Position numbers and translations under genes: made by a program
Notes under the pieces: model-generated
What the model was told of the DNA's origin: nothing
Database searches by the model: none
Seen by the model: the letters and a program-made list of their open reading frames with translations, nothing else
From: Celoporthe dispersa
Taxonomy: Eukaryota; Ascomycota; Sordariomycetes; Diaporthales; Cryphonectriaceae
NCBI GenBank assembly: GCA_016584495.1
Contig: WAID01000006.1
Span: forward strand, 62,001-126,000
DNA: 64,000 nt
Direction of reading: 5' to 3'
Shown here: piece after piece, positions 56,796 through 64,000 of the stretch
Layout of the letters: each line of letters starts with the position of its first letter
Position numbering within the stretch: position 1 is the first letter of the stretch

Positions 56796-57102
56796 AAAAC
56801 CATTCCCAAAGAGGTGCAAGTGAAGGCTGTGAATGTGTGTGGAAGTACTTAAGTAAACAAACTTGCTACTGGTAGCAGGGGGTTAGGGCTTGCTGAGCCT
56901 TGGTCCCTACTTTAATGATAAAGTGCCTTTTCGACGCGCTTCACAGCACAACAAAACGAACCGTCGTGCCACACACGTTGTCCTCCTCCCTCCACTTTTC
57001 AAATTGTGGCTCTCACTACTTTTTTTACATCGTCGCCGTCTGCCAACCATCTTTGTGGTCACTACATCTCGAACACAGTAGACTGCAATTGAGATTTCCA
57101 CC
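56796..57102. other. Upstream region of the small membrane protein gene
   Basis: 307 bp before the ATG at 57103. Pyrimidine-rich stretches occur close to the start, as is common in highly expressed fungal genes. No specific site assigned. Confidence 0.4.
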
Positions 57103-57745
57103 ATGGTTCTTGCAAAGCTGCTCCTGTACTACGAAGAGGCCAAGCCAGACCACCCTCCAAACAGTCCAAGCACCTTCTGGATGATGGCTCACCCTCGCAC
57201 TTCTGCCACTGGCAATGATCAGAAGCCTACCAGTAAGTATTTGTTGACCTCTCTTTTCAAGATCCAGCAAGCCTTCCTCTCTCTGTGGCCCCCGCCTCCT
57301 CCTTTTTTTTCTCTTTCCATCCTGCTTCAATTAAACACGCCCTCTACGCACCCTTTTCATTCTTCAATCTAGGAATAGAAGCTGACCAGAATCGTCTCTG
57401 TTTACAGTGGGAGGCAAGGACCCTAATTCTTCTAAGACCGCATGCGAGACCACCACAGACGACGGCACCAACACCCAACCCGGCCAAATCCACTTGGAAA
57501 TTAACGGCGGCCGCAAGTACATCGGCATCCAAGGCCTACTCTCGCCCATCAATGGCCAGCAGCTTCTTTATCTGGCCGGCCCACTTGCAGCCACGGCCTA
57601 CGCGCTAAGACAGCTGCGCGGCCCCATCTCGCAGGCCATGGCGTCCAAGTCCCTCATCGGCTTGGGATTTTCTGCGGTTCTTGCGCTGGCTCCATTGCCA
57701 TACGGCATGCTCGCCCGGGCTTGGGATCGCCCTTCCCGTTCGTAA
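57103..57745 (+). CDS. Small predicted membrane protein of unknown function
   Basis: Exons 57103-57232 and 57408-57745 (intron 175 nt with a pyrimidine-rich 3' part) join in phase to 155 residues. The N-terminal half is polar. The C-terminal half has two hydrophobic segments (LLYLAGPLAATAYAL and LIGLGFSAVLALAPLPYGML) separated by a short basic loop, suggesting a two-helix organelle or ER membrane protein. GRKYIGIQGLLSPINGQQLLY looks like a conserved core, but I do not recognise the family. The start context (CCACCATGG) is good for a fungal gene. Confidence that it is a real gene is fair because both the splice and the codon composition fit. Confidence 0.6.
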
Positions 57746-60342
57746 CCCTTTGGCAATAAGAATGCTGCTGTCGGACTGCGCCGCGCCTACATACGACGGG
57801 TAAGTAATTATAGGAATTGCCCTTGAGCAGCTTTGAATCTCCCTCTCCCTCCGAAAGGTCCTCCTCTCTTTCTCCCTCAATCTGGTATCTGAGGCTGACT
57901 GAACTAAGTATGCAACAGATCTCCTTTCTCCGCTTCCTATTACTTTCCTCGGCTTTGCAGCATCGAGCACTCCTAGCAATACAGCAGACAGCGTTTGGTT
58001 GGGTTTCCCAGGAGGATCTGGTTCTCTGATTCGACATGATAAAGCTATAACCTCATTCGCACAGCACCACATGGGACAAAGGGAGAAGGGGCAGGAGATA
58101 GAGCGTGACGGAAACGGAGGCCAGGATTATCCAGCGCATGCAGCGTTCTCTCTATTGGGACGGACTCACCTCTCTTGTTTTGCTACACGAATAAGACACC
58201 CATCTCTTCCATATCCCTTTCCCCGAAGACCGCGAAGCTTCGTGTCCAACCATCTGCTCTGATGCCCGACGTGCAGGCACTGCAAATCTAAATACGTAGA
58301 AGAGCCTGATTTGACCCGAAGAGCGTCATTTATTACAAAGCCAGCACATTGTATGCTGCTCATTGACCAAGGCTAGGGTCAGTAGAGCAACAGCACAACC
58401 CCGGCTCCCCGCCCTTTCACCCTACCCGTCTTGCCTCCAAAGTGACGCCTGCCCTCCATAACCAAAAAGGCTTCCAATAGCTCTCTCCAATACCTGTGCA
58501 GGCTCAGGATCAGTTACCCGGCCAGTTTCGGCGTGTCCTCACGTATGGTAGCGCACCCTCTCAGTAGCCAGGACTCAGGCAACAGGGAAGGTGGCTTTGT
58601 CGTGGAATGCCTCGCGTGAATCACAAAGGCGGGGCCACTGCTGCGTGCCTGGCAGTGATTCACCGACCCGTGCGCGCCTGGCAGACCTACCCTGCCGCCT
58701 GCCTTGCCTGCCAACCTGTTTCAGCCAGCCCAGGCCTACTTTCCTTCCGTGGGCCGCCTCCTCAGCATAGCACTTTGCCACATTATCACTCTTGAGGACT
58801 GCCGGCCAATTCATCTCTGGAGGCAACCATAAAAATGGTGACATCGCGGAAAAACATACCCTTGCGCAGTGCCACGTCCTGACGTACAGCAAAGTGCCAC
58901 TCATTAGCCACAATGCCCTTCCTGATACTTGAGAGCCAAGGGGTGCGCTGGTCTGCGAAGAAAACGATGAGTTGCGTGCAGCAAGTGCTACTAATCATTG
59001 TGTACGGTGGTAGGTTTGAGCCCGCCCGACCCTTCTCCACACGGCCCCCCCCTGCCCCCCCGCGCCCCCGCAACCTCCTCCCCCACAAACTTCTCCACCA
59101 ATCACGAAGGAGCCGGACACCGCAAAAATTGACTGGTCGAGCATTTCTTCCGAGGAAAGGGACTTTTCGACATGATGGGAAGGTGACTTTTAATCTGCTG
59201 GGGGAAACAGGACTAGGCATTTATTTCTACATTTTGTTGCACCGGAATCCAGTAATGATCACATGATAGCTATGGTCGGACAGAAGATTGTTGTCTCGGC
59301 CTTGGGGTGCACGATGACTCCTAATTCATGACCCAAATCGCATAATCTGCTGTAGCGCCGTCACGAGAACTTGATAACTGGAAAGCGTGGGCAGAGGCAA
59401 TTTGAAGTGCACTATGCCAAAAGAAAAGCAAAGTTCAATTGTTCGGTTACTACCTGGCGCAGCCAGAGAATCATCAAACAAAAGGACCCAGGACAACTAA
59501 TTCCCTGTTGACGAAACACTCGACGAATGTCTGGCAGCATGATATTGAGAACTGTTTCTACTCGACATGCATGGTCCATCAAAATGTCGTGATATCAACG
59601 CAACAGGCTGAGGGTCGCTCGAACGATCAGTCTGCTCGAGATGCGGGTTACCAAGTCTCTCAAGTTGAACCAAACCTGCACTAATGTAGGGACTTTTAGG
59701 AAAGAATTCAATACGACGGCCAGTCGCGGCCCATAAGTCGGCTATAATTCTGACTTGTCAGGGTATGCTCGGAACGGGTGCCGAGGATGTAATAACCCAC
59801 TAGTTATACGCAAGCAGGGGAGCGTGGCCCCAGTCGCCATGTGAGATGGGTGGTTGCTGCAGGTGACCTCCCGTTACGACTCTGGTGCTTGGAACCCAGC
59901 CGCCGTGCCCACTGCGAATGTCTTATGGCAGACGTCTTAACACTACGGCATACAGACCCGACCAAAGCCACTAGACTACTTGGCCTAGAGCCAGTGAGGC
60001 CTGACTAACCAGATCTCCGAGGTTTTTGGTTTTTGGGGTCTCGGCACCACGCGGCCTTGGACTTTCCGTATTCGCTATGGTGATGGCAGTTCCGAATATG
60101 AGATTCCATCAATGAGATTTCATACCGTTCCCAGCTCGTCGTCACCATAAGGGAGGGTTTTTTTGGTGTTTTTTTTTTTTTTTGCAGGGGCTTTATTTTA
60201 TTTTATATATATACAATGGCAATTTGCACTGTTTAAAGCTTCCTCAGTCCCGATCCTCTTGACGGCTCGGTTCATGCTTCTCTCTACCCGTCTCTCTTTT
60301 GTGAAACTCTAATTAATTTGATAATAACACCAAAAAGAAAGC
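57746..60342. other. 2.6-kb gene-poor region
   Basis: Several short open frames overlap on both strands but none has family features or convincing splicing. It holds a C-rich tract near 59040-59075 and T-rich low complexity followed by TATATATA near 60160-60210, just upstream of the galactanase gene. Confidence 0.45.
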
Positions 60343-61477
60343 ATGCATTTCTCTCGACTTTTTTTCGGCTTCGCCCTAGCACGAGGGTTAAGTGCCTCTC
60401 TCACGTACAAGGGAGTTGACTGGTCATCGGTTGTGGTTGAGGAAGACGCCGGATATACATACAAGACCACCAGCGGCACCACAGAGGCGCTGGAGACGAT
60501 CCTGAAAGCCAGCGGAGTCAACACAGTCCGGTTCGTAGCATTGATGAATATGCAGCCATCTAGGCTGGGACATACATCCCTAGTTGATGGCTAATCCTAT
60601 CTCTCTTTCTAGCCAACGAGTCTGGGTCAACCCGTCAGATGGTATCTATGACCTCGACTACAACATCGAGCTGGCCAAGCGCGCCGGAGATGCTGGACTC
60701 TCAGTCTATCTCGACCTGCACCTCTCTGACACCTGGGCTGACCCGAGCGACCAGACCATCCCGTCTGGGTGGCCAACCGACATTGATGACCTGACCTGGG
60801 AGCTCTACAATTATACCCTGGCCGTGTCCAACGCCTTTGCCGCCGAAGACCTCGAGCCCGTGATCATCTCGATCGGCAACGAGATCTCGGCTGGCCTGCT
60901 GTGGCCCACTGGCGAGACCCCAGACTACTACAACATCGCCGACCTGCTCCACTCGGCGGCCTGGGGCATCAAGGACAGCGATCTGACCACGCAGCCCAAG
61001 ATCATGATCCACCTGGACAACGGCTGGGACTGGTCAGAGCAGGAGTACTTCTACGAGACCGTCCTCGCCGAGGGTCCTCTCCTGACGACCGACTTTGACA
61101 TGATGGGTGTGTCCTATTATCCGTTCTATGGATCCTCCGCGACCCTCGCCTCGCTCAAGAGCTCCCTCGCCGACATGGCCAGCGCCTGGGGCAAGGAGAT
61201 CGTCGTCGCCGAGACCAACTGGCCCGTGTCGTGCCCAGACCCAGAGTATGCGTTCCCCAGCGACCTTACAAGCATCCCGTTCTCGGCCGCCGGCCAGACG
61301 GAATTTATCGAGGACGTTGCTGCTATTGTTGCTGCCACGAGCGGCGGGTCTGGACTTTTCTACTGGGAGCCCGCGTGGATCAACAATGCAGGGCTGGGCT
61401 CGTCATGCGCCTCGAACCTCATGTTTAGCTCTTCGGGCGAGGCCTATTCGAGCCTGGCGGTCTTTGAGAGCATCTGA
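60343..61477 (+). CDS. Arabinogalactan endo-beta-1,4-galactanase (GH53)
   Basis: Secreted glycoside hydrolase cutting beta-1,4-galactan side chains of pectin. Exons 60343-60530 and 60613-61477 give 350 residues with an 82-nt intron in phase. The signal peptide is MHFSRLFFGFALARGLSA. Family features follow: TYKGVDWSSVVVEEDAG, VNTVR/QRVWVNPSDGIYDL, LDLHLSDTWADP, the acid/base Glu in SIGNEISAGLLWP, MMGVSYYPFYG, and the nucleophile Glu in VVAETNWPVSC. The end GLFYWEPAWINNAGLGSSC is the usual metal-binding and closing segment. Length and motifs are normal and no break is seen. Confidence 0.95.
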
Positions 61478-61759
61478 TGCTTCAATATATGAGCCAGGGC
61501 TGTTTCAGAACACGGAGAAGACGAATCGCACTTGATCACGTGTTCGGATTTTATTTTGGACATGTAAATATGTTATACATATTGTTTTCTCAATACAAGA
61601 GTCTTTCGAACGGGGATGATCCATGCGACCTCATTTGTTGCGATTAATTGCATTTCCCGTGAATTGGCAGACTTGCATGTTACCTCCCGAGATGAAATCT
61701 ATTTCCTTTGCAGGGTGATATCGTTTCTTTACTTATATACAGAATGGTAGCTGAAAAGA
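61478..61759. other. Convergent 3' region between galactanase and ABC transporter genes
   Basis: 282 bp, no feature recognised. Confidence 0.5.
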
Positions 61760-64000
61760 TCACACAACGCGTTCGAGCTCCTTCTCTGAGATCCCACTCG
61801 TCTCACACATTCCCCTAAACACACCTCCCAGGTCCCACAGTTCCCTGGGCTCCCCCAGCTCCACGATCCTGCCCCGATCCATCACGCAAAGCCTGTCGTA
61901 GTGGATGATAGTGCGAATACGGTGCGCCACGGTCAACACTGTCTTCCCCTGGAACGACTTGGCCATCGTCTGCTGAATCTTGTCGTCCGTCTCCAGGTCT
62001 ACACTCGACGTCGCCTCGTCGCATACAACCACCTTGCTGTCCCTGACGAGAAGCCGCGCCAGGCCGAGCTGCTGGCGCTGCCCATGGGAGAAGTTGGACC
62101 CTTCCTCATCAACACCATCGTCCAGGTGCACGGTATCAGCCAGCCAGGCCCCTCTTAGGGCGTGCCACAGCTTCTCATCGTCGTGCTCGTGGAAGGGATC
62201 CAGGTTGGACCGGACACTGCCACGGAAGAGGATCGAGTCTTGAGGTTGGATGGACAGACGAGAGCGCAGGTCTGCCAGTGGGACTCCAGAGATGTCCACG
62301 CCGTCGATGGAGATGCAGCCTCCGGATAGCTCGCACGCCCGAAACAGCGCGGCTATGAGGGACGACTTCCCTGCACCTGTACGACCGACAATGGCGACGT
62401 GTTCACCAGGCTGCACCGCTAAGTCAAACCCGCAGAGGACCTCAGGGAGGCCAGGGCGATAGCGCATATGTACATCTGAGAAAGTGATGCCACCGTGCTC
62501 TGGCCAGGAGACGGCAGCAGGTAGTGCTACCGCCAGCTTGCCATTGTCGCCCTCGACTGGGAGACCGTTCCCGAAACCATAAGCGTAGATGCGTTCCGTG
62601 GCATTCATGGCATTCTCTACGTTTGCCCACTGGCGGACGATGAATTGAAGAACCTGCAAGGCGCCCAGAGCGTAGCACAGGACCAGGCCTGAGATGGCTG
62701 GGGACTGGGTGAAGCGCTCGACCACGACCAAAACGCCGCTCGTGACGATCAACAGGATCCCGATCGAGTCCAGCCTCAGCGCCAGCCATCTCTGGTTGGA
62801 GCATGTCAGAAAGTTGGCGCTGTTCATGTTGTCGATGGCCAGCTGTAGCGATCTGGTAAACTGGGACTGCATCGCGTATGTGCGGATCGTGGTCACACCA
62901 GCGAGGGTCTCGGACAGGCGGGCAACAACAACACCCCTCAGGACGGCTTCGTGGCGCTTGATCTCGCGCGCAGAGGTGCGGTAGTAGGCTGCAGACAGGA
63001 AAAATATGATAAAGCTAGGGCCCAAGGCGACGGCAAACCAGTGAAAGTAAGTCAAGATGAGTCCAAAAATACTCAAAATCATGGCAGTTGACATCATAAA
63101 TAACCTCAACGCCTCAGGCAGGGAATCATCCATCACATCGATGTCCTTTGAGAACCGATTCGTGATCCGCCCCAAGGGCGTAGTGTCGAAGAACCAGATG
63201 GGTGCGCGCATGATTCCTTGGGTCGCCCTGTCAAGCATGGCGTTGCTGGAACTGGTGCCCAATATGGCAACACAGAGACCAAAGAGGTAAAGAAGAAGTC
63301 CCTGCGCCACAGCAATAGCGACATAGATGGCGACATAGGTATTGCGGGCAAGGTTGAACTTGTCGGATGCCCACCAGGCAAGCCACAGGCCGCATAGAAT
63401 ATTACCGGCTGATGCGAGGACGAGAAGGGGGAGGGCCAACACGACAGGCAAGCGGATGCGCGACGAGGCAACATAAGAGCTATAGACAGCCCATGGAATA
63501 CCATCGACAGCCTGGTCCTCAGTCTGCATGAGGATGGGTAAAGAGTCGTCTCCAGCCAGCTTTTCCAGAGCAGCAGCCTCTTCCTTGGCCCTGGCATTCC
63601 TCTCGACCGTGTTTCTTCTTTTCACGGATGATGACGTCTCGTCCTGGCGTGCATCAACCTCCCTGACCAGATCGCCAAACTCTGGATATAGCTGTTTCAA
63701 CACCTCGAAGGTGTCCAGCGCTTTTATTCTTCCCTGTTCCAGCCACAGGATCCGATCACACCGACTGAGGACGTGGGCCTGGTGGGTTGCGAGAATTCTT
63801 GTCCTCTCGTGAAGAACGCCCAGAATGGCTCTTTCGAAGATGGCTCGCCCGACATATGGATCCACCGCGCTCAGTGGATCGTCCAACAACAGTATGTCTG
63901 CTCTGGAGTAGATAGCTCGAGCCAGGCTGATTCTCTGCTTCTGTCCGCCGCTCAGATTGATTCCTCGCTCCCCGATCTCTGTCGCGTCCCCGTCGGAAAG
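61760..64000 (-). CDS. ABC transporter, ABCC/MRP type (partial, runs off the right edge)
   Basis: C-terminal part of a full-length multidrug-resistance-type exporter; the reading frame is open to the window end, so the N-terminal transmembrane domains and the first Walker A lie outside. Present are the NBD1 signature LSGGQKQR and Walker B ILLLDDPLSAVDP, with Asp in place of the catalytic Glu as usual in NBD1 of this family, and the linker rich in charged residues. The second six-helix domain follows (PVVLALPLLVLASAGN to the LGALQVLQF region, with FFDTTPLGRITNRFSKDIDVMD). NBD2 has Walker A GRTGAGKS, signature FSHGQRQQ (His in place of Gly at the third position) and Walker B VVVCDEATSSVD. No intron is seen in 2.2 kb. 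Likely substrates are conjugates or xenobiotics; vacuolar or plasma membrane. Confidence 0.93.
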   Translation of the reverse strand, partial: LSDGDATEIGERGINLSGGQKQRISLARAIYSRADILLLDDPLSAVDPYVGRAIFERAILGVLHERTRILATHQAHVLSRCDRILWLEQGRIKALDTFEVLKQLYPEFGDLVREVDARQDETSSSVKRRNTVERNARAKEEAAALEKLAGDDSLPILMQTEDQAVDGIPWAVYSSYVASSRIRLPVVLALPLLVLASAGNILCGLWLAWWASDKFNLARNTYVAIYVAIAVAQGLLLYLFGLCVAILGTSSSNAMLDRATQGIMRAPIWFFDTTPLGRITNRFSKDIDVMDDSLPEALRLFMMSTAMILSIFGLILTYFHWFAVALGPSFIIFFLSAAYYRTSAREIKRHEAVLRGVVVARLSETLAGVTTIRTYAMQSQFTRSLQLAIDNMNSANFLTCSNQRWLALRLDSIGILLIVTSGVLVVVERFTQSPAISGLVLCYALGALQVLQFIVRQWANVENAMNATERIYAYGFGNGLPVEGDNGKLAVALPAAVSWPEHGGITFSDVHMRYRPGLPEVLCGFDLAVQPGEHVAIVGRTGAGKSSLIAALFRACELSGGCISIDGVDISGVPLADLRSRLSIQPQDSILFRGSVRSNLDPFHEHDDEKLWHALRGAWLADTVHLDDGVDEEGSNFSHGQRQQLGLARLLVRDSKVVVCDEATSSVDLETDDKIQQTMAKSFQGKTVLTVAHRIRTIIHYDRLCVMDRGRIVELGEPRELWDLGGVFRGMCETSGISEKELERVV

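Noticed and set aside
58575..59220. Two minus-strand frames in the gene-poor region near the galactanase
   Set aside because: Arg/Gly-rich, low-complexity and unsupported by splicing or motifs.

Overview
The window is nuclear DNA of a filamentous ascomycete (Pezizomycotina). Evidence: genes with short GT-AG introns (about 43-151 nt), a fungal NLR gene, a Zn2Cys6 regulator, a Pth11-like receptor, several MFS permeases, secreted wall-degrading enzymes, and a long AT-rich retrotransposon whose CpA/TpG sites have decayed to TpA, the signature of RIP. No prokaryotic features, rRNA or tRNA were recognised. Exon boundaries were worked out by hand from splice consensus, reading phase and family conservation.

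Layout. 1-2.07 kb: 3' part of a DHA1-type MFS drug transporter (minus), truncated where a complete, RIP-ruined Ty3/Gypsy LTR retrotransposon inserted (2075-9425, LTRs about 444 bp, 5-bp target duplication AAAGG). 10.7-14.8 kb: a large STAND/NLR gene (minus) with Helo-like N-terminus, NACHT ATPase, winged helix, ankyrin repeats and a C-terminal Ser/Thr protein kinase, interrupted by one single-base frameshift between the ankyrins and the kinase. 16-18.4 kb: tannase/feruloyl esterase and an arylsulfatase relic. 18.5-20.5 kb: serine carboxypeptidase. 22-40 kb: a run of tailoring-type genes: P450, FAD oxidoreductase (COG2907-like), hotdog thioesterase, 2OG-Fe(II) oxygenase, Pth11-like receptor, monocarboxylate-type MFS, DUF1365 protein and a Dal5-type permease. 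A foldback element and a non-RIPped solo LTR with target duplication TTATT lie among them. 40.4-41.7 kb: relic of a second NACHT gene. 42.4-44.2 kb: DUF3176 membrane protein.

44.9-55.3 kb reads as a catabolic module: dihydropyrimidinase/hydantoinase-like amidohydrolase, Zn2Cys6 regulator, TauD-type dioxygenase, Dal5-type permease and a DHDPS-family aldolase. This would suit use of an N- and/or S-containing organic compound (inference). 56-60 kb is largely gene-poor, with an imperfect inverted-repeat element and one small membrane protein gene. It is followed by a GH53 endo-galactanase and the C-terminal two-thirds of an ABCC (MRP-type) transporter that runs off the right edge.

A recurrent oddity is single-base frameshifts in otherwise well-conserved genes, several in homopolymers (two in C6/G6 runs where five bases would restore the frame). 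Either this assembly carries homopolymer errors or the locus is decaying. The most distinctive object is the NLR-kinase fusion.
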